The notes under the pieces are model-generated. The model had not been told where the DNA came from and made no database searches. It saw only the letters and a list, made by a program, of their open reading frames with translations. From Lentimicrobium sp. (GTDB lineage Bacteria; Bacteroidota; Bacteroidia; Bacteroidales; Lentimicrobiaceae): a stretch of 6,152 bases of DNA. Location: assembly GCA_013336205.1 (NCBI GenBank), contig JAAXUD010000187.1:1-6152 (forward strand). The letters run 5' to 3'. Shown here one piece after another: positions 1 through 5,681 of this stretch (its first letter is position 1; each line of letters begins with the position of its first letter). The position numbers and the translations under genes are program-made.

Positions 1-147
1 GGTTCAAATGTTTTTCCTTCCAGTTTATTTTCAGGTTGCTCTGCCCCGATATCGAATTTCAGGACATAAGGAACGGCAGGTTTCCGAAACCTGAATAAAA
101 TATTACAAGAGCACAAATATGAATCAATCAGCCATGGAATGCGTTAC
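1..147 (-). other. ambiguous partial open frame at left edge
   Basis: On the minus strand one frame is open from just after a TAA near 148-150 down to position 1. From about position 105 its translation looks protein-like (it includes RKPAVPYVLKFDIG, then a charged stretch) and it runs off the window. There is no ATG in this frame; a TTG at 114-116 is the only plausible start seen. Two plus-strand frames entering from the left are also open until stops near 92-97, so the coding strand cannot be decided from this fragment. It could be the 5' part of a minus-strand gene with a non-ATG start, a gene remnant, the 3' end of a plus-strand gene, or non-coding DNA. No family was recognised. Confidence 0.22.
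77..93. repeat. 17-bp perfect inverted repeat
   Basis: The arms CAGGTTTC and GAAACCTG flank a single central base. No T-run follows on either strand, so it is not a convincing rho-independent terminator. It lies inside the ambiguous left-edge open frame and could be a protein-binding palindrome or chance. Confidence 0.3.
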
Positions 148-233
148 ACAATTGTGGTGAAGAATTGCATTATTCACACATCTCATTAAAAAGTCAGGTT
201 TCTTCTCTTTTGAGCTGACACGGGGAATGAGGA

Positions 234-256
234 ATTTCTAATTTCTAATTTCTAAT
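234..256. repeat. heptamer tandem repeat (ATTTCTA x3)
   Basis: Three exact consecutive copies of ATTTCTA occupy 234-254 and run directly into the first palindromic unit of the adjacent 43-bp repeat. The phrase 'TTTCTAAT' before the palindrome is paralleled by 'GTCTAAT' before the second palindrome, so the heptamer array appears to be part of the same composite repeat element. Confidence 0.7.
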
Positions 257-335
257 CCCGATGGCTATCGGGACCAATTTCCAAGGTCTAAAGTCTAATC
301 CCGATAGCTATCGGGACCAATGTCCAATGTCTGAA
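250..335. repeat. 43-bp tandem repeat with 18-bp palindromes (Bacteroidota-type intergenic repeat)
   Basis: Two adjacent units of 43 bp share the pattern TCTAAT, then an 18-bp palindrome, then ACCAAT and a variable tail (TTCCAAGGTCTAAAG against GTCCAATGTCTGAAT). The palindromes lie at 256-273 and 299-316. The second, TCCCGATAGCTATCGGGA, is perfect; the first has one change (G for A at 263) that still allows a G-U pair in RNA. Each copy would fold into a strong short hairpin. From memory, near-identical palindromes are widespread between genes in Bacteroidales. No transposase or long flanking inverted repeats are visible, so a REP-like non-autonomous repeat is more likely than an insertion sequence. 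It lies about 170 bp past the end of the kinase gene and may also help stop or stabilise that transcript. Confidence 0.8.
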
Positions 336-384
336 TTTTCTATTTCAAACAGGGATGAGGTGGCTGAGTGATTTGCTTATAGCA

Positions 385-419
385 GGCTTGTTGCAATAAA
401 GCAAGCCGCATGCAAGCCG
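385..419. repeat. hairpin and direct repeat downstream of the kinase gene
   Basis: GGCTTG at 385-390 pairs with CAAGCC at 402-407 around an 11-nt loop. The octamer GCAAGCCG occurs at 401-408 and again at 412-419. A second, weaker stem lies at 433-458 (GGGCAAAAGG against CCCTTGCC with wobble pairs). None is followed by a T-run in the minus-strand direction, so these are only possible 3'-end structures for the operon, not clear terminators. Confidence 0.3.
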
Positions 420-485
420 AATCCTATCCACAGGGCAAAAGGTTATTCGTCCCTTGCCTTAATGGACAATACCGGATTCATCTTT

Positions 486-3400
486 TCACTTTAATAAATT
501 GCTCTTAATTATCTTGATGAGCATTCCAGGGTTTATCGGTTTTGAGATATAGTCGTTGCATCCGGCTTCAATTGACTTCTCCCTGTCGCCTGATAATCCA
601 TAAGCTGATTGTGCGATAATTACCACTTCTGTATTGAATTTACGGATCTGCCTTGTGGCTTCATATCCATCCATTATTGGCATCTTAAGATCCATCAGCA
701 CCAGATCAATATCGGGATTGGTACGGCAGGCCTCAACCGCTGCAATGCCGGTTCCGGCATATAAAACCTCCTTTGCGATTTTTTTGATAATGGTTGAAAT
801 AAACATTTCCGAAAATGTATCATCTTCAACAATCAGTATTTTCAGGTTTCCGGGTTGTTTGTCTGCTGCACTATTAACTGAATCAGCTAATCTGACAATT
901 TTAATTTCCGGTGCAGGATTCCAGGGTATGGTAAAATAAAAGGTGGAACCGCTATCTTCGTTGAATTCTATGCTTTTTCGATTGTTCGGGCCACTTTCAA
1001 CCCAGATTCTTCCACCCAGCATTTCAACATAAGCCTTTGATATTGATAAACCCAGCCCGGCACCTTCATAGTTACGGTTTAATGATTCACTGCCCTGCCT
1101 GAACCGTTCAAAGATCAATTCATGGTGTTCATATGGAACGCCTGTTCCGGTATCTTTAACATAGAATTCCAGCAAATCACCTTTTCGGTTACATCCAATT
1201 TCAATAGAGCCCGACCTTGTGAACTTTATAGCATTTTTCACAAGATTCGTGAGAACTGCAAAGACTTTTTCCTTGTCTGATATTATATTGGTCTCTTCAA
1301 ATGGTAGATATTTCCGAAAAAATAACTGAATATTTTTTGTTTCAGCCTCTTGTTTGAAAAAGTTAAAGATATCCTCTATCTCAGCATTAACATTCATTAC
1401 TGAAACAGAAATCTTCATTTGTCCGGATTCTATTTTTGAAATACTGATAATGTCGTTGATAATATTGAGCATGCGGTTACCGCTTTTCTCTATGATATCA
1501 ATATATTCTTTTTGCTCTTCCCCGGTAAGGTGTGGCTCTTTTAACAAGCCTGTAAAGCCCAGAATACCATTCATGGGTGTTCTGATTTCATGGCTCATAT
1601 TGGCCAGAAAAGCTGTTTTTAAGCGATCACTTTCCTCTGCCTTTTCTTTGGCTTTTAACAATTCTTTCTCAGCATCTTTGCGTTCAGTTATATCGCGTCC
1701 GATGCCAAGAACACCGATGATTTTTTGCTCATCATCATACATAGGAGCCTTGATGGTATCCAGGTATGCACGATGCCCATCATCAGCGAAAGTGACCCAT
1801 TCTTCATTGCTTACGGGCTTTCCGGCTAAAATTGCCTTCTGATCATTATCACGGAAAAAGTCAGCCAATTTACTGTCAACAAAGTCGTAATCAGTTTTAC
1901 CGGCAATTTGCTTTTCTGTGGCACCAAAAAAACGCCCGAACATAGGATTGCATGATATATATTTTCCTTCTGTATCTTTTGCCCAGATCAGATCAGGAAT
2001 GGTTTCTATCAGCGTACGCAAACGGGTTTCCGAAGCAATCAGATCATTTTCAGCCTTTTTCCGTTTGGTGATATCCCTTATATTGCATTGAATTACCTTT
2101 TTATTGTTTACGGAATAAACGTTGCTGACGAACTCAACACTGATTTTGCGGCCATCAGCCGTTTTGAGCGGCAGGTTATCATAACGGACATATTCATTTT
2201 GCTGCAATTCCAGAAATCTTTCCTTATTGGCTGCAATGTCTTTGAAAAAGCCAATCTCCCATATCTCCTTTTCCTGAAAATCCTGCTTAGTGTAGCCTAA
2301 TAATTCAATCAGGAACGGATTCACATCGATGATTGCCCCGGTTTCAGCATCCAGGATCAGAATCCCGTCTTTTGCCGATTCAAAGAGCCTGCGATAGCGG
2401 GTTTCCAATATGGATAAGGCATCTTCCGTTTGTTTTCGTTTGGTAATATCCTGAGCCACCGTTGCGACGACTTTCTTTCCTTCTGAATCAAAAATATTGG
2501 TTGAATTCCAGAGTACTGTCTTGATATTATTATCCTTTGCCAAAATATTAACTTCAATTATTTCCGGACTTTCGTCGTTCAACGATCTTTGAATTAATTC
2601 GAGTGACGCATCGACTTTACCTTCCGGAAAAAGAATATGAAGTTTCGTATCGCCGCTATCTGTAAGGTTGTACCCGATCAGTTCTTCAAAGGCATGGTTA
2701 TATCTTGTAATTATTAAATCAGCGTCCCAGATAATAATTGGCACATGGGCATGATTAAAAAGAATATCCAGGTATTCATTGGTCAGGCGTTCTCTTTCAT
2801 TGGAGAATTCTTCGGAGATTTTACGATCGGTAATGTCTTCTATTGCTAAAAGAATGATCTTTTCCTTCCCGGTGGAACGTTGAATCTGGCGGGCATTCAG
2901 GAGCATTGTTCGTTTGCCGATAGAAGAAAAGACATGCTGAACTTCAAAGTTTTCGAAGGTCGTTTTCTCGGGCAGCACTGTCTCCAACAACTCTCTCAGT
3001 TCAGGAATATCCCACTGGTTGTTACCAAGTTCATAAATACGCCTCCCAACAGTGTCCTCAGGGCTAACTTTAAAGAATTTATAAAATGATCCGTTCGCTT
3101 TTACCACCTGCAAGTCCTTATTCAATAGTATTAATGGCTCCCTGACAGTGTTGATTACGTTTTCGGCAAATTCGCCTGCCTCGTCATCAATCTTTTTAGC
3201 CTCAGCCAGCTTTATCCGGATTGTTTCCAATCTCATTTCTTCACCCTTTCGTTTGGTGATATTACGGATATTACACTGGATCAGGTTCTGATCGTTTTCT
3301 GTATATAAGTTACTGACGAACTCTACATTTATCGCCCGGCCACCGGCAGTGTTCAACTGTAATTCCTTGTGTCGTTTATATACATTCTTCTTTAGTTCCA

Positions 3401-3680
3401 GGAATTTCTTCTTGCTATCAATAAAATCATTCAGGAATCCGATTTCCCATAACTCTTTTTTTATAATATTTTCTTTGGGAAATCCGAGTAAATTTATCAA
3501 AAACGGGTTCATATCGATAACTTTTCCGGATTCTGCATCCAGAATAAGAATCCCGTCTTTTGCCGATTGAAACATCCGGCGATAACGAAAGTCGTATGCG
3601 ACTGATTCTTTTTCTGACAACATTACTGGCCCATCTATTTCGGTTGCTATAACCGGATCAGATTTTTTTTTACTTCTCAT
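486..3680 (-). CDS. five-PAS hybrid sensor histidine kinase with C-terminal receiver
   Basis: A 1064-residue cytoplasmic signalling kinase that would sense an intracellular cue, autophosphorylate on histidine and pass the phosphate to its own receiver. Five PAS domains are visible by their ends: about 32-145 (NIRNITKRK), 168-287 (EDITDRK), 299-415 (QDITKRK), 428-541 (NIRDITKRK) and 550-668 (GRDITERK). A short coiled coil (about 665-690) leads to the HisKA H-box FLANMSHEIRTPMN with His697. The ATPase domain has the N-box around Asn816, the G1 motif DTGTG at 843-847, the FERF motif at 857-860 and the G2 motif GAGLGL at 873-878. The receiver (946-1064) has acidic E952/D953/D954, phospho-acceptor Asp997, Ser1025 and Lys1047. 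All key residues are present, so it should be active. There is no signal peptide or membrane segment, no Hpt and no DNA-binding output. PAS1 and PAS4 are close copies. It starts with ATG at 3678-3680, 52 nt after the hpf-like gene, with no obvious promoter between. The ligand is unknown. Confidence 0.95.
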   Translation of the reverse strand: MRSKKKSDPVIATEIDGPVMLSEKESVAYDFRYRRMFQSAKDGILILDAESGKVIDMNPFLINLLGFPKENIIKKELWEIGFLNDFIDSKKKFLELKKNVYKRHKELQLNTAGGRAINVEFVSNLYTENDQNLIQCNIRNITKRKGEEMRLETIRIKLAEAKKIDDEAGEFAENVINTVREPLILLNKDLQVVKANGSFYKFFKVSPEDTVGRRIYELGNNQWDIPELRELLETVLPEKTTFENFEVQHVFSSIGKRTMLLNARQIQRSTGKEKIILLAIEDITDRKISEEFSNERERLTNEYLDILFNHAHVPIIIWDADLIITRYNHAFEELIGYNLTDSGDTKLHILFPEGKVDASLELIQRSLNDESPEIIEVNILAKDNNIKTVLWNSTNIFDSEGKKVVATVAQDITKRKQTEDALSILETRYRRLFESAKDGILILDAETGAIIDVNPFLIELLGYTKQDFQEKEIWEIGFFKDIAANKERFLELQQNEYVRYDNLPLKTADGRKISVEFVSNVYSVNNKKVIQCNIRDITKRKKAENDLIASETRLRTLIETIPDLIWAKDTEGKYISCNPMFGRFFGATEKQIAGKTDYDFVDSKLADFFRDNDQKAILAGKPVSNEEWVTFADDGHRAYLDTIKAPMYDDEQKIIGVLGIGRDITERKDAEKELLKAKEKAEESDRLKTAFLANMSHEIRTPMNGILGFTGLLKEPHLTGEEQKEYIDIIEKSGNRMLNIINDIISISKIESGQMKISVSVMNVNAEIEDIFNFFKQEAETKNIQLFFRKYLPFEETNIISDKEKVFAVLTNLVKNAIKFTRSGSIEIGCNRKGDLLEFYVKDTGTGVPYEHHELIFERFRQGSESLNRNYEGAGLGLSISKAYVEMLGGRIWVESGPNNRKSIEFNEDSGSTFYFTIPWNPAPEIKIVRLADSVNSAADKQPGNLKILIVEDDTFSEMFISTIIKKIAKEVLYAGTGIAAVEACRTNPDIDLVLMDLKMPIMDGYEATRQIRKFNTEVVIIAQSAYGLSGDREKSIEAGCNDYISKPINPGMLIKIIKSNLLK

Positions 3681-3732
3681 TACTAATTAGATTTATTTTT
3701 AGCAGTCTGGTCTTAAAGAATCTATTTCATCC

Positions 3733-4050
3733 TTACAGATAAACTCTCAAACGACCATATGTTGCAAGAAGCGACAATTTTAGTTTAAGAATGGCTTCAT
3801 TCACCGCATTTTCGTATGATTCAGCATGGCCGCTAATTGTTATTGGCGGCATGCCATGAACCTTGATTAAGATCAAACATCGCTTGTCTTCTGGTCTATT
3901 ATAATTAACCTTTTCATCTGACAAATGAACTTCCACACTAGTCTTGCGCTCATTAAACCTGCTCAGTTCTTTTGTTAATCTGGCAGTGGTTGGGACAATA
4001 AGCTCTCTGCCGTCGCTGCTGCTATTGGCTATGTAGAATTGAATTTTCAT
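3733..4050 (-). CDS. HPF/RaiA-family ribosome hibernation protein, short form
   Basis: A 105-residue protein resembling the small, single-domain HPF/RaiA (YfiA) family, which binds the 30S decoding region, blocks tRNA and mRNA access and stabilises idle ribosomes in stationary phase or stress. The sequence shows the family pattern: a first strand MKIQFYI, a helix (about 18-32), the strand VEVHLSDE at 39-46, the pair Arg57-Cys58 in DKRCLILIKV, the strand ITISGHAES, a second helix with ENAVNEAILKLKLSL (80-94), and a closing GRLR (99-102). It lacks the C-terminal dimerisation domain of long HPF, so it should resemble short HPF or RaiA. The loop 47-56 follows the acidic 'LSDE' type seen in a divergent subgroup. 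It starts at ATG 4048-4050, only 14 nt after the baeRF-like gene, and no Shine-Dalgarno is seen. Family assignment is fairly firm; ribosome binding is inferred. Confidence 0.82.
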   Translation of the reverse strand: MKIQFYIANSSSDGRELIVPTTARLTKELSRFNERKTSVEVHLSDEKVNYNRPEDKRCLILIKVHGMPPITISGHAESYENAVNEAILKLKLSLLATYGRLRVYL

Positions 4051-4064
4051 TAGACCGATTTTTA

Positions 4065-4457
4065 TTAATAACGAAATATTGCTGCAAGGCCCGTCCCTGA
4101 AGGCATTTTGTCAGTCGGGAATACCATTACCCGGCCACCCATTTTTGTTACCAATTCTCCCATATCATCAAGCAAGTCATCAACTTTCGGATTTTGCAAA
4201 TCTTTTTTTTGAGTATTGCCTGTCACCAGATTAGTGATCCTGGCTGCAATCATACGGTTTGCTTCAATTATCAGGGTATCAACTCTCCCCTCTACTGCCG
4301 CTATCGCAACTTCCTTTATGTCGTCACTGCCGTTGCCATGTGCCTTTGCCTGCTCAAACCTGTCAACCAGATTGTCAAGCTGTAAATGATATTCCGGCTC
4401 CATTATTTCCACGGACAAAATGTTTAAAAAGGCTAAAGTTTGGCTATTGCCTGACAT
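4065..4457 (-). CDS. stand-alone C-terminal domain of a bacterial eRF1-like (baeRF) protein
   Basis: About 130 residues matching, from memory, the C-terminal end of bacterial eRF1/Pelota-like proteins (baeRF group, about 350-380 residues when complete), proposed in the literature to act in translation termination or ribosome rescue. Diagnostic stretches are MEPEYHLQLDNLVDRFEQA (19-37), GSDDIKEVAIAAVEGRVDTL (43-62) followed by IIEANR, VDDLLDDMGELV (92-103), and the typical ending MPSGTGLAAIFRY (118-130). The N-terminal and middle domains are missing: the preceding DNA encodes the CheB-like protein in another frame. I chose ATG 4455-4457, which overlaps the cheB-like stop by 14 nt and suggests translational coupling. 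Alternatives are ATG 4401-4403 (112 residues, where the recognisable homology begins) and TTG 4479-4481. It may be a functional minimal domain or the remnant of a longer gene that has lost its 5' part. The frame is intact with a normal stop, which favours function. Confidence 0.72.
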   Translation of the reverse strand: MSGNSQTLAFLNILSVEIMEPEYHLQLDNLVDRFEQAKAHGNGSDDIKEVAIAAVEGRVDTLIIEANRMIAARITNLVTGNTQKKDLQNPKVDDLLDDMGELVTKMGGRVMVFPTDKMPSGTGLAAIFRY

Positions 4458-5040
4458 TTTCTCTATCAGCAATGCGCACAATTTCTAAAGCGATTTCTTC
4501 AGGCGCAAGAATAAAATCAATACATCCACTTGCGATTGCAGACTCAGGCATATCAGGCTGGTTGGCTGTTTCAGGCCTTTGGGCAATAGTAATTCCTCCT
4601 GCTTTTTTGATGCTGCACAATGCGTCAGCCCCATCACCATCATATCCTGAAACTATAACTGCAATGAGCTTACCGTCCCAGTTCTTTACCATCGAACGCA
4701 TAAAAACAGTAATCACATCGGGCCAACCCCATGGTTTTGATATCGGCTTTAGGTGAAACTCTCCGTTGAGTATGTGTAGATCCCGCTTTTCAGGAATTAT
4801 GAAGATACGGTTTGGCTTGATATTCAGCTTTTCTGTAATCAGCACTACCGGCATCTCTGTGTATATCTGAAGAACTTCGCATAATTTTGCAGCCATCGCA
4901 TTCAGGTGGTTTACGATCACAATTGCTACTCCCATATCGGATGGAAGATTCTTCAGCAAACGGATATAAGCATCGAAACCTCCGGCAGATCCACCGATGC
5001 AAACAACAGGAAAGGCCTTGTCAGGCATATTGATTTTCAT
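4444..5040 (-). CDS. single-domain CheB-type protein-glutamate methylesterase
   Basis: A 198-residue protein made only of the CheB methylesterase/deamidase domain, which hydrolyses methyl-glutamate esters (or deamidates glutamine) on chemoreceptors. The catalytic triad is visible: Ser18 in the GGSAGG nucleophile motif (16-21), His45 in VNHL, and Asp136 in SGYDGDGADAL (131-141), which corresponds to the usual GMGxDGAxGL. The downstream segment ITIAQRPETA and MPESAIASG (about 165) also matches the family. The N-terminal receiver of classical CheB is absent, so activity is not controlled by a fused phosphorylation domain. No CheR, CheA, CheW or chemoreceptor lies in the window; similar lone CheB domains occur in many Bacteroidota near PAS kinases. 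It starts at ATG 5038-5040 (a second ATG is at 5026-5028), has no clear Shine-Dalgarno, and is the first gene of the operon. The substrate is unknown. Confidence 0.9.
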   Translation of the reverse strand: MKINMPDKAFPVVCIGGSAGGFDAYIRLLKNLPSDMGVAIVIVNHLNAMAAKLCEVLQIYTEMPVVLITEKLNIKPNRIFIIPEKRDLHILNGEFHLKPISKPWGWPDVITVFMRSMVKNWDGKLIAVIVSGYDGDGADALCSIKKAGGITIAQRPETANQPDMPESAIASGCIDFILAPEEIALEIVRIADRENVRQ

Positions 5041-5069
5041 AGCATTTACATATTGATTTTAATTGAATC

Positions 5070-5077
5070 CAAAGTTA
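5070..5077 (-). promoter_or_regulatory. candidate -7 element of the cheB-like operon promoter
   Basis: On the minus strand the sequence reads TAACTTTG, an exact match to the Bacteroidota housekeeping -7 consensus TAnnTTTG. It lies 30-37 nt upstream of the ATG at 5040, which would give a start site near 5062 and a leader of about 22 nt. No TTTG or TTG -33 element is present at the expected distance, so the promoter would be weak, regulator-dependent, or a chance match. Confidence 0.4.
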
Positions 5078-5308
5078 AATACCCTAAACCTGCTTTATAT
5101 TACACTACTATTTAAAAGATTTACATCATTCACACATTTTGGGCTGCATTGATTTTTTAAATATATGGCCAGACACAGAACGATAAAAGCAGTATAGTTT
5201 GAAATTCCTTCCTGCTCCTTACTGAGAAAAAAAGTCTATAATTTTTACTATAGCGATGGCTATTCATAGTTCAGTTTTCATCCATCTGAATGTGAACTAA
5301 ATCAGAAT

Positions 5309-5470
5309 TTATTTGACCAGGGGATTTTTTGTTGCACCCAATTCATTTGACATCAGTATAACGGAGGATGGTGTTGCAGAGAAATTCGGATCAGCATCCT
5401 GTAAGCAAAGCAGAATAATCAACCTGAAAAAATCATACATGGAAACCAGTTTTAAAAAAGTTGATATCAT
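5309..5470 (-). CDS. doubtful small ORF, 53 residues
   Basis: An ATG-started minus-strand frame (ATG 5468-5470, second ATG at 5438-5440, TAA 5309-5311) encodes 53 residues with a hydrophobic stretch (FFRLIILLCL, about 14-23) and then DADPNFSATPSSVILMSNEL. A TAGCTTTG motif (5485-5492) matching the Bacteroidota -7 consensus lies 15 nt upstream of the ATG. Against it, a plus-strand frame over the same DNA is also open for about 60 codons, and I recognise no family. It may be a small membrane peptide, a fragment of an older gene, or chance. Confidence 0.15.
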   Translation of the reverse strand: MISTFLKLVSMYDFFRLIILLCLQDADPNFSATPSSVILMSNELGATKNPLVK

Positions 5471-5515
5471 CTGAAATAGTCATCCAAAGCTACAGCTTAA
5501 CACCATCTTACTAAT

Positions 5516-5548
5516 AAAAGTCAGCGTTTTAGTGCCTTTGTGACTTTT
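5516..5548. terminator. inverted repeat with T-run, possible weak bidirectional terminator
   Basis: AAAAGTCA at 5516-5523 pairs with TGACTTTT at 5541-5548 around a 17-nt loop. On the plus strand the T-run continues to T8 (5544-5551); on the minus strand the stem is followed by TTTTATTAG. It is placed about 130 nt after the stop of the acylphosphatase-like gene and upstream of the four-gene operon, so it could separate the two minus-strand transcripts. The stem is AT-rich and the loop long, so strength is doubtful. The loop text TTTTAGTGCCTTTGTGA also resembles dispersed intergenic repeats I recall from Bacteroidota. Confidence 0.3.
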
Positions 5549-5681
5549 TTTTGCTAATACAACAAAGTCTCTGCGGCAAAATGGATATAACAGGTTTGTA
5601 TATAATTCCGGCTAAAAAAGACCGGGATAAAAGCAAAAGAAAACCAGTACCAGGGTAAAATTACTGCATTCAGTGAAGCCA

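Larger units (their letters stand above)
5041..5681. other. 641-bp mostly non-coding interval
   Basis: This AT-rich stretch separates the acylphosphatase-like gene from the four-gene operon. I see a candidate promoter at 5070-5077, a small stem at 5251-5264 (ATAGC and GCTAT around GATG), an inverted repeat with a T-run at 5516-5548, a doubtful 53-codon minus-strand ORF at 5309-5470 and a 25-codon plus-strand ORF at 5581-5658 rich in lysine and arginine. No RNA gene fold or recognisable protein remnant was found. Confidence 0.55.

Noticed and set aside
234..335. CRISPR array
   Set aside because: There are only two 43-bp units with no unique spacers, plus a heptamer run. The structure is a simple tandem palindromic repeat, and no cas genes are present.
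433..458. Rho-independent terminator for the kinase operon
   Set aside because: The stem GGGCAAAAGG/CCCTTGCC contains wobble pairs and is not followed by a T-run in the minus-strand direction, so I kept it only as a weak structure.
634..2300. Plus-strand open frames at 634-939, 1354-1842 and 2088-2300
   Set aside because: They lie antisense to the histidine kinase, whose domains and catalytic motifs are continuous through this region. Their translations show no family features and look like antisense shadows.
3681..3732. Separate promoter for the histidine kinase gene
   Set aside because: The 52-nt gap contains no TAnnTTTG match on the minus strand, so read-through from the upstream genes is the simpler view.
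4194..5115. Plus-strand frames at 4194-4385, 4259-4756 and 4906-5115, and the minus-strand frame at 4790-5002
   Set aside because: All overlap the baeRF-like and CheB-like genes in other frames. The CheB frame carries the full catalytic triad and the baeRF frame its conserved ending, so the others are shadows.
5325..5478. Plus-strand open stretch of about 60 codons (VAPNSFDISITEDG...) in the interval
   Set aside because: It has no ATG near its beginning and no recognised family, and the opposite strand is also open here. AT-rich non-coding DNA can yield this by chance.
5581..5658. 25-codon lysine/arginine-rich ORF on the plus strand
   Set aside because: It is very short, shows no promoter or conserved feature, and could easily arise by chance.
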